Shown here: positions 23,077 through 35,168 of the stretch, one piece after another | Layout of the letters: the number at the start of each line of letters is the position of its first letter | How positions within the stretch are numbered: position 1 is the first letter of the stretch | From: Tubiluchus corallicola | Lineage: Eukaryota; Priapulida; Priapulimorpha; Priapulimorphida; Tubiluchidae | Direction of reading: 5' to 3' | DNA length: 64,000 bases | Assembly (NCBI GenBank): GCA_030141605.1 | Contig: JAQGDQ010000114.1 | Location: 186,001-250,000 of the forward strand | Translations under genes and position numbers: made by a program | The notes under the pieces: generated by a model | The model's input: only the letters and a program-made list of their open reading frames with translations | What the model was told of the DNA's origin: nothing | Databases searched by the model: none

Positions 23077-26000
23077 GTAGTATGCCTCTATTTGCAGGCT
23101 GAAATATTCATAAACAATCATAGTACTGTATAAATGAGAAAATGTGAAAACATGACTCCTATGTTTCTTTGCGATCTATAATTTTGAAAAAACAGTGTAA
23201 TTAAAACATTAATGATTAATTAAATGCAAAACTGCAGTCATGAAAACTTTCTGAATTACTTTTCTTTATGTCCTTTAATTTTTTATAACACAGCACTAAA
23301 GCTATCTAGCAACTGTTTCAACAAACCAATGCTCTATGAATTCTGGCCTGTGGTATATAATAAACAATCAAATGCTCGGTGAATTTCGGCTGCGGGCATA
23401 TAATACACGAGGAACCGAGGAGAATTACTGAGACAAAGAAACAGTTGAGTAGTCATGGTATGTACTTAATGACCAAAGTTTGACATTGCTGGCTCCTGGC
23501 CAGTAAATGGATGAGTTACTAACGTAAAAAAAGTTTCTGGGTAGCTTCACCTGCCATACTGCCTTTGGCTACTTACCTTGCTTAAAGAACGCAGTATAAG
23601 CATCCAACTGCAATTAAGATACCTCTGCTGGTCTAATATCTAACCTTAGAAGATTATTCTTCATAACAAACTTGATATCATACATAAATTTCATTTATTT
23701 AAAGTGGACTGAATTATAATTACAGTTTTGATGCACATTAACATGTAAGTGAATTAACCTGTTTGATTTGCTCGGCTTATACTCATACGATGTGCGAATT
23801 GCTTTCTGGATTCGTTCTGTGTCGATTTTCCAAACCTTTAGTGAATGGTCCATTCCACATGAAATCACCCTGCTGCCAGTTAAATCAAAATCCTGTTAGT
23901 TAAAATTGAATAAATTAATGCATTAATCATAAATAATTGTTATAAATCTTGAAAAATTTTCATTGCAAATTTCAACCTTTGTCACGGAATCACAAAGTTT
24001 GAATAAATTGAATATGGTACACCATGATATGTGACTGAAAGCTAATAAGCAGCAGCTCACAGTATTACAATCGCTATGCAGCTATGTTCAACGCCCAAAA
24101 TAAAAAAAACAGGGATTACTTTTGTTTCTGAAAAATCATTACAGTCATACAACAACATTGAAATAAACATACAGCACTTAAAACCTCATCCCTATGCCCT
24201 TCGACACCTCCGAATACTGCAACAAGCTGGTCAGTTTTCGTATTCCACAGCCGCAAACAATGATCTGAAATTATTCAAACATGTTTCTCATTGTGCAGTT
24301 TTACATTACAAATTCACAAGTTGTATTGTAAGTTTGCAGATATTTGCCTAGTCTAAAAAACAACACTATTACTGGCAAGTAGCCAAAAAAATACTAAGCT
24401 TTTAGGAGCTCTATTGTCAAAATAAATTAGCCCATATATTGAAATACTGAACATGGCTACTATGCTTTTAACAAATTCCTCATGCAAAAATAATTTTTCG
24501 AAAACCCTAACCACGGTTATAGTAAAACCTGTATAATCTCTTACGGTTATTACGAAACTCACTAGTACAAATTTCCATAAACACATTTTTATCTGAATAA
24601 GGAGTCAAGGTACAGTTTTTAACATTTGGCTCATTCTAAAATAACGTCATACCATGTGCTGCACTAGCTAACTATCGGTTTGTCTAACAGGAATCCAGCA
24701 ACAGCAAGATTCTCAAATTTTGTGTCTGCCCGGTAAGCTTGGTATCGAGGACAAAAGCTATTGATGCTCACTCTGCCAGCAAAAACTGCCAGACTTACAC
24801 ACATGGCAGAAAACTTTTTGATGCCATTACAGTTTATTCACCAAGTGTTAACAGGTATTAACATATGTCGTCATTTCTACCTAGCTGAACAACTGATCAG
24901 TAATGTGATTATATTGACTTCTTTCTGTACTGCATAGTAACTTGTTCATAATAATCACAAGTTGTATCTTAAACCTACAATTCTACATACATCTCAGATC
25001 AAGAGCATTCAAAACAGACTACAACCAAATGTTAAAGCACAAGAAAATCCTGTGCTCTTCATTACATACATAAAGCTAAAAATATTTGCCTTCGAAATTT
25101 TGTATCTGCCTTATTGCACACAAAGCTGGTTTAGCAGCGACGCTATATAAAATCTGAAAATTGAAACTCCCGTAACGCCAGATACATTTAAATTACACTG
25201 CGTAAAGTTTGAAAAAATAATTAGAGCATGTATAGCACACACTTCACTGATGAAGCAAAAGTATAGATTACTGTATCTTGTCAATGAGATTAAAAATACA
25301 TTTTTAGTGAGTCAGTAGTAATGCACACTGGAAAGGTAAGTCAGTGACATTTTACTAGTTGGTGTGAACACCTTATAAATTGCTAAGAATTGAAAGAATT
25401 TTCTTTTATGTTATGCAAGTCTTCCAAGCAGGTAAGCGTAAAGCTAAGTAATATAACCTTGCCTGGAAAGTTTTTAGGACATACTTGCCCTTTCTTCACC
25501 TTTAAAAGTACAGTGGAACCTCGACTTACAAAAGCCCTATTATAGGAAAAATTCAGAATACGCATCGGGCTTCAAAGAAATTTGCATCCCATTTAACGAA
25601 AATCGAAAGTGCCGCCGACAGCGGTCCTCCCAGAATGCATTTCATACCATCACGTGAACGCTTTGTTGTGCGCAAAACGTGAACGTTTCGAAAAGTAAAG
25701 TGTCATTATTCGTAACAACATTTATTATTATTTTTGATTGATTTTATTATTTTCTCATTGTTTTTTAACATTTATGTAAATGATATTTCTTTCGGGTGGG
25801 TACAACATTTACACTTCATACATCTGTTTTCGGGGAGGAGGGCTGGAATGAATTACGCCATTTATAAATAATAGATCGCAATAAATCTTGTCTCATAATA
25901 CAAAAATTCTAAGATGCGAAAGCCCCTCCAGAACGAATTAATTTCGTAAATTGAGCTATCACTATAATGGAGTAGAAAATGTTTATTACAGAAAGTTTTC

Positions 26001-27910
26001 GTGCCCCAGTTATTTTCATGTAATCTTATTTTACTGGGATTTTAAAGAACCTATGTTGACAACTGGACATTTGCATTAATAATTTCAAGTAAAAGATACA
26101 AAATAACATTACCTTTACTGGCAGACAAGAGAAGGCAAGGATCACCTGGATGAAACTTCAGTTCATTAATAGAACTTCCATGCCCAATATAGTTCTACAG
26201 GGCAAAATGCAATTATTATAATAATCTCTAATGAAAATAATAACAAGCACAGGTAGGAGAATCTCAACCCACATCAATTATTAGTTTTTCGTATTAGTAT
26301 TATTCAATAGTATTTTTCAATATTAATAGTACTAGTAAAGTAAGGATAACAATTAAAATAATTAGTCTTACTTCATTATTTGAGAGAAAACATCGTTAAC
26401 AAAAATTTGTTTGTCATCAATGTGAGACCCTGTTATAAATGCTTAAAAGGGAAATTCACATAACTGAATTGAATGTGTAACAATTTAGTGAGGCAATTAA
26501 AACTGAATCCGGAAAAAATATGTACAATATTACCTTTACTTCCTCTGAATAAGCTGGATTTATAACACGAATTATACCCCTGAATCCTGCAATTGCTAAA
26601 ACTGGATCTCCAGTAACATCATTGTAAGACCACGCACAGGTGTAAAAATTTTCATCTGTCTGAGTTACTTGATTAAGCATAACAATAAATTAAATTTAAT
26701 AAAAAGAACGGTGAATTGTTCAAACGTTTTCATAAGCCTCTGAATGGTAACATTCAACTGCCGATGAAAGCTTATAATTGCAGAATAAATGTAAAACTAT
26801 GTTTAAAGAAAAATGATAACAGATTGCAAAATAGCTGGGAAGTACAGGGTTGCCGTGGATATTATGTTTTTCATCATTATTTCATCAAAATTTTCCATAA
26901 ATTTTACGGTGATAATATCCATTCATATCCATGAATGCAATACATATACATGTATCTGAAACTACATAGCGATTTCAAAGCCACAAAATACTTACATTTT
27001 ACATTACTTTCTTATATAAAATGCAAATCAGGTTCAGCAAATGCTAGGTGATTTGAAACTACAAAGGATACGCTACTGTCCATGTAAGCGTGAACAAGTC
27101 GTATTTCGCCTGCTGCCTTCAATTCATATATTGTAGCTCTGTTTGTTCCTACGGTTGCAAATACTTGTGGATCACCAGGTCGACAAAAATGGTTGATCTG
27201 AACGCCAAACAAAGGCTGGCCATGATCTTCCTAAAATATTTATATAGTAGCAATTGTTTATAATGCTAATACAAATAGTGTATCAAATATAGGATATCAG
27301 TAGAATTGCAAAATTTATTACGATGTGAGCAGGTCTTAAAGCTTGGAGAGACTGTATTAGCTCCTGGCAAATATCGGCATTTTACCGAATCTTTAGTCCT
27401 TCTTGGAAATTACTACAGCACAGAGTTCTTCATGGTAGGTACAGGTATAACAGATGACGTACCTTTATACAACCGGTACATTTATAGCCAAGTTTGCTCT
27501 TTCCAAATTTTCTCCATCTCCCTCTACCACGTTTGCTGGCAGTCGGTGTATCACTCCTAGTATCATCTGTAGCATCAGTTGTTGGTGTACTAGCTATACT
27601 TGATGCATCGTCCTTATGATAAACACAATGCAAACAATAGTTAGCTCTTTCATGAAAAGTAATAGATTAACATAGATTAACAAACCTGTAGGCCTTTGAG
27701 TTAGTACAGTGCCTCAAATTGTTATTTGTTACCTATAAAATTTTTCTTGTAAAATGCTACAAGTGAAAATGTGTGGAAAAAGAATTTACAAATTTGTTTA
27801 TAACATACCACATCATCAAATACACCCGAAAAAGATTCACAATTATCTAATGTTGTAGATTTGGACCTTGTTGACTGAGATATCACAATGCTTTCTTCAC
27901 TGTCAGACAT
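16454..27910 (-). CDS. EED: Polycomb protein EED (PRC2 WD40 subunit), 11 exons
   Basis: Exons in transcript order: 27910-27809, 27612-27463, 27230-27072, 26659-26534, 26194-26113, 24264-24173, 23892-23759, 21995-21890, 19582-19424, 19058-18985, 16583-16454. All introns are GT...AG; the sum is 1314 bases, 437 aa (human EED 441). EED is the beta-propeller subunit of Polycomb repressive complex 2. It binds H3K27me3 and activates the EZH2 methyltransferase. Residues 1-84 are a Ser/Thr/Lys-rich tail; the WD40 propeller fills the rest. Cage residues F92, Y143 and W359/Y360 align with human F97, Y148 and W364/Y365 at a constant offset. Landmarks are [96 protein letters not shown] and the terminal [11 protein letters not shown]. 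Introns 9-1 carry several transposons. Confidence 0.96.
19789..20765. mobile_element. pogo/Tigger-like DNA transposon, deleted, 977 bp
   Basis: Flanked by TA on both sides (19787-19788 and 20766-20767). The left end is CAGTAGGCACCGCTTAATGG; the right end read inward is CAGTAGGTGCCGCTTAATAG. Further inward, TTAATAGATTCAATCACTTA resembles the mirror motif TTAATAGGTTCAGTCGGTTA near the right end (20708). TA duplication plus CAGTAGG ends are typical of pogo/Tigger members of Tc1/mariner. Only a transposase C-terminal scrap remains inside. It lies in EED intron 8. Confidence 0.85.
20414..20476 (+). pseudogene. remnant of pogo-like transposase C-terminus
   Basis: The plus frame [20 protein letters not shown] ends at TAA (20474-20476). 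A terminal short T-L-E-E-F-(F/L) motif after a basic stretch is reminiscent of the PCNA-box-like ends of pogo/Tigger transposases. The upstream transposase and its DDD/E core are gone. Confidence 0.45.
21609..21790 (-). mobile_element. tRNA-derived SINE in EED intron 8
   Basis: Minus strand from 21790: ACTGAATTTGGTTGGCCAGC, then TTTGGACTGCCTTGATTGCT, then the A-box module TGGCCTAGTAGTCTAGAGCG, then TCTGTCTTGTAAGCAGAATG. A B-box-like CTGGCTCAAGCTC follows, and the tail is CTTTTTCACATTTTCTGTCC then TCAAGTATGTATC. It is the best-preserved member of the family in this window. Confidence 0.75.
23037..23076. repeat. (AC)n(AT)n microsatellite
   Basis: About nine AC units run directly into about eleven AT units. 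It lies in EED intron 7, just after an AT-rich segment ending with ACAATAAAG and AAAAAATAAAC, which may be a degraded retroposon tail. Confidence 0.9.
25511..25964. mobile_element. Tc1/mariner-type MITE, 454 bp
   Basis: The left end is TA then CAGTGGAACCTCGACTTACA, a very common TA-targeting terminus. The right end read inward is TA then TAGTGATAGCTCAATTTACG. The ends are diverged but align over about 20 bases, and both are flanked by TA. No transposase is present. It lies in EED intron 5. Confidence 0.75.
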
Positions 27911-28217
27911 ACTGGCACAACAGAATTTGCAGCTTTACATGGAAACTGTAATAATTCAAAACAGAAGTTACAGGTATATTAATAACACAAATTCCATTAC
28001 TGCCATTGATCATACAGATAACACATCATGATCATCCACGCATAAAAGGGTGCCAATCTCTAGATCAGGGCCTAATATTGTCACTGGATGATACTGTATA
28101 CCTATTACATCATTCATAGTTATCCAACACAGTGTTGGCCAATTGGTGGGGGAAGGTGGCAGAGAGAGGTCCCCCGCCTTACATTTTCAATTAATTTAAT
28201 AGTTTTATGAAAGGAGA
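27911..28217. other. 5' flank of EED
   Basis: Immediate upstream region of the EED ATG. It should contain the 5' UTR and promoter, but no TATA or initiator element stands out. Transposon sequence begins at about 28218, so the promoter is short or lies beyond the insertion. Confidence 0.35.
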
Positions 28218-28340
28218 GACTAAAGGTAAGGATACGTATCCGGACTGCAGCAACTAAAAATACGGATCCGTGTCTCGAAGCGGTCACTAGAAAATACGGA
28301 TCGATCCGTACCGCGAAAGATATTGACGAGAAACTACTAT

Positions 28341-28415
28341 GGATCGCCCTCAGAAATGGGCGGATATCACTTTCTTACGGATCGCCGTCAGAGAGGGAGG
28401 GTATCACTTTCTTGT
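28341..28415. repeat. tandem direct repeat, about 38 bp x 2
   Basis: GGATCGCC(C/G)TCAGA followed by a GGG-rich segment and TATCACTTTCTT occurs twice (about 28341-28376 and 28379-28412). It lies in the left subterminal part of the CGGATCCG element. Confidence 0.75.
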
Positions 28416-29130
28416 TTATCCGCAGCCGCAAAATCCGCAACTGTAAATATCCGCATTCACCAAAAATCAGCGCAATAGCCGCAAAAATGTGGGCAACAAA
28501 TTAACTAGGCTTGGTATGTGTCCCCTATTGTTGAAAACTGTTTCTTAATGTGAAGGTAGAGATATAATCGCGAATCAATAATGAATTGCTAGCCAGACCC
28601 CAATTTTGCTTGTAAGCCTTCAACGACAACTCACACAGCACGATGTACATAGTGCATCGTTCAACCATATCATGCCCTTCACACTTCAGACCTTAATATA
28701 TATATATTATATTATATATATTAATTCTTTTTTGTGATGAAAATGTTTACTCATTATAATAAAATTGGGTAAGCCTCAGCCCAAAATTTGAACAATCTCA
28801 CCGAAATAGTATCTGCTTTAAGACTAAAATTTCTTCTTTCACTAACTTTAACGTTTTATTCAACACTTAATCAAACAGTGTTTCCAATATTTTAACTAGA
28901 TTTTTGGCAATTTAAAAAATCTGCTGCCATTTCACTGCACACGCATGAGATTCACAGCATATATTTTGGCAACAGGTGCATGTAACAATTTAGCAGCTGT
29001 TATAAATTGGACTTACTGTATATCATATAAAGACTAAAAATTTTTGCTATGTTCGACAAGTCAATAAATCACAACTCAAACTAAGGAAGAATACAGTTTA
29101 GTAGGTTATCACATTCACAACACGCTATAA

Positions 29131-32100
29131 TTCAATTCAATTCAATTATTTATTATCTCCGTTAGAACGATAAAAATACAGTATAAAGAATACATGGAAT
29201 ATTTTGAAGCAAAGGAGAAGGGCAGCGAAGAACCCGTAGGTTATCAAGTCAGCCACCCTTAAATAGTTATGATTAAATAAACTTAATTATGGCGTCGTTA
29301 TCAATTTAAATTTGTATTCGGTTGATGTGTGTTAATTTGGCAATTGAATGATAGGTATCGTAATACTGTAGAACATATAGTTTAAATAACGAAAGATTTA
29401 CAATTCTAAAATACTATGAATCATGCGAAGCAAACACAATAAAAATAACTTGAGATTTTTAAGATAACAGAATATGCATAATTTGAGCATTAACTAAAAA
29501 ATCCGGCAAAAAAAACAAAAAACGGTAGAATGATCAACCAAAGCTGTCGAGAAAAAAATATAATAGATTAAACCAAGGAAAAATAAGGCAAATATAAATC
29601 ATACAAAACAAAACAAGAAACAGAAGCAAATAAGAAAAACAAAACTGAAATGTTGTAATAATAACACCAATGACTGAATTTGTTGAGAAAGAAAATATAA
29701 TAAATTAAACCATCGAAAAACTATTTCAACTGTAAATCAGACAAAATGAAATCAAAATATAACAAAAACTTAAACAAAATCTTTAAGTGTCGTAGCAATG
29801 AAAAAAATATGTATAGTATTACAAGTATATAAGCAAAATGTCTCATTTATTTGTATCCTGCAATAAGTTGTTTTTTATAGTTTAAAATTAACTTTTTGTA
29901 GTTACTGGACTTTAACTGATCTGGTAATGAATTCCACAGCAAAGATCCTTTGTGTTTTAAAGAATTCTGGCCTTTAGATGAGTTAAATCTTTCAATAAAA
30001 TAAGATTGGGTTGTAGCAAACCTAGTAGAGTGGTGATGCATGTGACATGCTAAAGTATAATAATTGCTGAAGAGATCTGGAAGTGAATTATTTTTGAATT
30101 TATGTACAAACTTGAGCAATTCTAATTTATACAGATCATGAACTTTTACTAGATTTAGTTGCAAATACAAAGGTGTTACATGTTCCCTTTTGCTAGTAAA
30201 TGTTATAAGTTTGATAATCTTGTTTTGTTTAGAAACCAATGATTTTAAGACCGATGCTGAAGCACTACCCCAGGCGAGAATGCCATAACTCAGATATGGC
30301 ATGACAAGAGAAGAATATAAGAGCCGTAGTGCATCTACATTTATGTAGTGTCGTATTCTAGCTAATACTCCACTTAATTTGCTAATTTTGTTGACTATAT
30401 GCTGAACATGTGTTTTCCAAGTAATTCTACTATCTATAAATATACCAAGATATTTGATTTCTTGTGTAGATTGAATAGTACAACCTCCCATATTTATGTT
30501 TAAACTATTGTTATGTTGCTTGTTTCCAATTAACATATATTTTGTTTTTTTATAATTTATCGATAGCTTATTTGCTTGCATCCATTTATTAATACCATTT
30601 ATTTATTAATTGTCCAGTTCCACATTTACTGAATGTTCTAATGTTTTGATATTTTGGTGTGATAAAAATAAGTTTGTATCGTCTGCAAACAATCTGGTGT
30701 TAAATTGCGAACAAGATGGCAGATCGTTAATATATAAAAGAAATAACAATGGACCCAATGTAGAACCCTGTGGGACACCACAGGTTATATCAGCAAGTTT
30801 AGATTCCGATGAGTCAATAGACGTAAACTGTTTCCTATTAGTAAGGTAAGACGTGAAAAGCGCAAGAGGACGTCCCCTGATACCATAGTATGATAACTTA
30901 TATAACAAAATGTCATGTTGTACCGTGTCGAATGCTTTCGATAAATCTAAAAATATAGTACAAGTAGTTTTCCCCTTATCAATATTCGCCAGGAAGTTTT
31001 CAATTATTTCTGACACAGCTAAAGATGTAGAATGATTTTTTCTGAATCCAAATTGGAATTTAGTTAAAATTTGTTCTTTTAAAAGAAATTTAGCTAGCCT
31101 AGAGTAAATTAATTTTTCAAAAATCTTTGATATGGGAGATAAGAGAGATATTGGCCTATAATTAGTGGGATTAATGGGAGAATCAGATTTGTAAATCGGG
31201 ATTATTTTTGCAATTTTCAACACGTCAGGATAGATACCCTCTTCTACACATTTATTGAACAGCATAGTTAATAATGGAGTAATAATGGACTGTGAAATTT
31301 TAAAAAACTGATTCGAGATGTTTTCGGGTCCTGCTGATTTATTGGTTTTCAATGCAGCAATAGCAGAGGAAACTTCGTACTCGATAATTGGCGCAAAAAA
31401 GAAGGAGTTCTGATTAGGCATTCTAAGGAAAGAATCAAATGTTATTGGAGTAGGTGGTACCTTTTTTACCATATCAGAACCAACCGATGCAAAATAATTA
31501 TTCATGAATTCACAGATAGCAGGGGGTTCCGTAATCTCAGCATGATTTATTACTAGTTTGGTTGGAGTTATGCGCTGCTTGTTTTGTCCATTGATCAAAT
31601 CATTCAATGTTGCCCAAGTCTTTCTAATATTAGTTTTATTATCATGTAGTAAAGTACAATAATAATTTGTTTTGGCTAAATTTATGAGATGATTAAGTTT
31701 ATTAGAAAATTGTTTATATTGATTAATTTTTAAGATACTAGTTGTAGTCTTACAGTCCTTGTATAATCTACTTTTAGTTTTTATTGACACAAGAATACCT
31801 TTAGTTAACCATGGCTTGGAGAAAGTTACTTTTTCAGTTCTTGACAATGTCTTAAGTGGGGCATGTTTATTAAGAACTTCTTGATATATTTGGAAAAAGG
31901 TACAGAAGGCAGAATTAGTTGGCACCTCGGAAAAGTCAACAGCATCAATCTTATTTTGCAAATCCTCCAGAAATAAAGTCATGTTAAAATTCCGTTTATC
32001 CCTGATTTTAATTTTCTTTTTAACTATTAAGTTACCAATATTTTTAATAATAGCAAACACTGGTAGATGATCCGACACTTCATAAAGTATAATACCAGAT

Positions 32101-33060
32101 ATAATTGGATTAGATAGATTATTTGTATATATATGGTCAATAAGTGTCTGAGAATGGTGTGTTATTCGAGTTGGTCGTGTTACTAATGGAAAAAACTGAT
32201 TAGAGTAAAGTAAATTCAAATAATCTGCAATAAATGTTTTTTCTTCTATTTGCATAAGATTTAGATTAATATCGCCACAGATATAACAAGTCTTTCCTGA
32301 CTTGTTAATGGCTGATAATATAGAGTCCATCTCGCGGTGAAAATGATGGACATTGGTATTTGGGTGTCGATAGATCACTCCAAATGTGATTGGTTTCTTT
32401 TTACCAGGTACTTCAACATCAAGCCACATATCCTCAACTTGTATACATGATTTTTGAGTAATGCTATTACCATTCTTACTAGTAGTTACTATTTCTGTAT
32501 CACAATTAATTTTGTACTCATCTTTTACTGTATACCTCAAGCCCGATTTAAGATAAATAGCTACGCCACCTGCGCAAGTTTTAGAATCAACATGCAAGAA
32601 AGTATAGTTAGGTAAACTCGTTATAAAAGATTGATTAATTTCGTTCAATCTTGTTTCCGATATTCCAATAATATCAGGAGGAACAGTAAAGTGCATGAGT
32701 ACATCTAGCATATTAGAAAATCTCTTCTGAATACTATTGAGATTAAAATGTACTATTAATAAATCATTGTTAGACTTTTTTAGATCAGAATTTGTCTCTA
32801 GTGCATGCAAACTATAGTATTTACTATCAAACCTGGTAAGATGTGCATCAGGATCAGCATCATCCCATTTTGGTTTTGCGAGTGAAGGAAAATCAAGTAA
32901 AGAAGACAGACAGTATACATTTGTTAGATTTGAAAACAATTCGCATAAATCAGCATCATCAATACACTGAAAAGGCAAAGATTCATTTATACATTTTAAA
33001 CAAAAGTAATTATCAGAAGACAGAGCATTAGAAAAAATACGGGCTAGTAAATCATATTAC
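29131..33060 (-). mobile_element. non-LTR retrotransposon (LINE), Jockey/CR1/L2-like, nearly full length
   Basis: The element runs right to left. It ends at 29131 with a short tandem TTGAA tail (three units after AATAAATAA), the usual 3' signature of CR1/L2-type elements. It encodes an AP endonuclease and a reverse transcriptase without an obvious RNase H. A separate ORF1 was not found. The 5' boundary is unclear: coding sequence is open from about 33056, and 33060-33300 is AT-rich without a protein. It is either 5'-truncated or has a degenerate leader. Confidence 0.88.
29847..33056 (-). pseudogene. LINE endonuclease/reverse transcriptase ORF, broken by two in-frame stops
   Basis: One frame runs from about 33056 to the TAA at 29847, about 1,070 codons. 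Only two adjacent TAA codons (30608-30603) break it. Endonuclease motifs in order: HFNLNS, DIIGISETRL, GVIYRHPNT, CGDINLNL and VSDHLP. Reverse transcriptase motifs: NYRPISLLSPISKIFEKLI, FGFRKNHST, FLDLSKAFDTV, GVPQGSTLGPLLFLLYINDL and the catalytic LFADDTNLF. The thumb region (YLGIFIDSRITW) follows the stops. The N-terminus contains YFCLKCI, like the second half of the PHD-type zinc finger of some CR1/L2 ORFs; the first half is missing, with an in-frame TAA at 33057-33059. No start ATG is obvious near the N-terminus. The intact remainder suggests a young copy. Confidence 0.88.
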
Positions 33061-33472
33061 AACACTCTAAGAAATTCATAACAGTTTAAGATTTAAACTC
33101 TTGCGAACTGGCGTACTACACATCAAAATATTAAAGTTCTTTGTAACAATAAACAAAATAAATTAAACAAACTATTAATTGATAGCTTATGCAACACACT
33201 GCAATCTACAAAAGCTAACAATTTGCAAGACAATAAAAGGAGACTAACTAATATTTACAGTGTAAGTATTATATCACGAAGAAAAACAGTATGGCTACGG
33301 ACTGTATAATGGCATTTCACCATTTTCAATGATGTGCAGGGCACATGGTCAAACGCCGTATGTCATAAAAATGGTCAAAATCCGTAAAATTGTCACAAAA
33401 AGCACGGTTCTGCAAAAATAGCTACGAATACGGATCCGTATTCGGTATCAGTACGGATCCGCACCTCTAGTC

Positions 33473-35054
33473 ACTGCCTTGATGAAAATACGATAGTGTG
33501 TCAATTTCGGCCTTTCACGGTTGAGTTTATAAACTAATAATGTGTCATAAGAATTAAATCCTAATTTCCATAATTGATAATGCAATCTAGTAGCCATAGT
33601 TTATAGGATCCTGTTGTAAATAAAGCATTGTGCTCAATCAGGTTTATTCCTGTTTAAAGGTTTTCTATTCCATTCCATATATTTCACTTGTATAATAAAA
33701 ATAATTGTCTGTCAAAGCAATTTTCAAAGTATTTGTGTGAAAAATTTGCGGATAGACTTCCATGCAGAGATATAATCGTTAGTTACCGAAGTATTATTTG
33801 CCGACAAATAACCCAACCGATTACATAAACCGAAACAAAGAATTTACCGCAGTAAGACTCAAATTTTTTGTTGCAGTACAAATCCAGTATGGCAAATCTT
33901 CTGTAGCTCGATAGTAATTCATTTCGGACGACTATCGTACATGCCCCAAGCCTAGGCCCTATCTTGGCCCAAACTCAAAGACGGCACACCAACATCACAT
34001 TTAAGTTCAATTGTTATTACTAAACATCCTGCAAACTGATATTTTTATATATTTATCTCCTTTTGCACACTACATAACAATCATTGTACTAGGTTTGATA
34101 GGTAGGTCACGATAATTATCACAGTAAAGTTTCAAAGCTAGAGAAAGGATCGCGAAAAGAATGTAGAGGTCACCTAATACAGGAAACTATCAATAGCCAT
34201 TCATTTGGTGGGCATGTAAATATACTGCTGACGTTTTAGGAAACGTTGGTAAATTTCAAGATTATAACATTATTATTACTACATAATTAAGGAATCCAAA
34301 ATATAAAACATTTTAATGCCACGAATAGAGGGTCGATAGAATATAGTACATCTTCAATCTTGCTGAAGCAACTAACTGAAGAAATTAACATTAATATTTA
34401 ATTTTAGGTGCAAGTAGTTCATGTCTGTCATGCAATAATAAAATGTATTGACTTAACAATATAATAATGATCATCATACTGACTATGTCAAATTTTTAAT
34501 TACATAGCAAAAATAGTAGTTATATGAGACATGGTTAAACTTTTTATAAAAAATATCGGAAATTTATGTAAATTGAGCATATCGGAGCAACCAATTGTAA
34601 AAATGTTATAATAGCAGTACTGGCCAGCTTATAGAATATTGTATAGCATCAGTTTAGAGAAACAACTAAAAGAAATTACAATAGGCAACATTTTAATTTT
34701 GAGTACAACTTCGTCATGTCTAGGCCTATTGTGTAATGATAATTATGTTGACTTTAGACAAGAATAAGATAATTATATAATAATTATCATCATGCCGACT
34801 AGATCAAACTTTTCGCGAAAAATGAGAGAACGGTTTAGCAGTAAAAGTGCGATAAGCGTCTCGTCTAATTAGTAAAATCAGCTTAAAGTCTCGTCATTTC
34901 ACGCTTGAGTGTTCTTATTTTGAATACCCATTCTTCCACCAATGACGTCGTTCATCGGCTGAAGAAAATCAACGCACTGTCAATTTCCCTCTAAAGTATA
35001 AGAAGTATATAGCTAATTTTATGTTATTTTTGCTGTAGAAGTTTGAATTAGTTT
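33473..35054. other. AT-rich intergenic DNA
   Basis: No coding, RNA or transposon signature was recognised. A segment near 34780-34960 has more CG dinucleotides and ends in ACCAATGACGTCGTTCATCG, faintly like the repeat just downstream. Confidence 0.4.
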
Positions 35055-35168
35055 GAGCAGCCCGCGCTTTCGGGAGAGCACGATGTTCTTATGAAAAGTC
35101 ACGAAGTCCACCAGTTACGTCATAATTTTCATGTGAATGGCGATTACTAAAGCGCCTCGAAAATTCTG
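35055..35168 (-). repeat. diverged copy of the 1,039-1,246 repeat family
   Basis: Read on the minus strand: GAAAATTATGACGTAACTGG, GGACTTCGTGACTTTTCATA, and upstream GCCATTCACATGAAAATTAT. These match ATGACATAACTGGGTGACTT and CGTGACTTTTCGTAAG of the copies near 1.1 kb. A weaker match (CACGAAGTGGTCTACCATGA followed by CGTCATG) lies at about 35910-35935. Confidence 0.75.

Larger units (their letters stand above)
28218..33472. mobile_element. putative inverted-repeat element with CGGATCCG-rich ends, split by a LINE
   Basis: The left end reads GACTAAAGGTAAGGATACGT. The right end read inward is GACTAGAGGTGCGGATCCGT. Subterminal regions on both sides carry clustered TACGGATCCG palindromes (28261, 28295, 33429, 33451) and ATCCGC/CCGCAAAAT motifs. 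I see no clean target duplication, so the class (hAT-like is one guess) and exact ends are uncertain. The LINE at about 29131-33060 sits inside. Confidence 0.5.

Noticed and set aside
30610-30849. 79-codon plus-strand frame
   Set aside because: It is antisense to the reverse-transcriptase region of the LINE.
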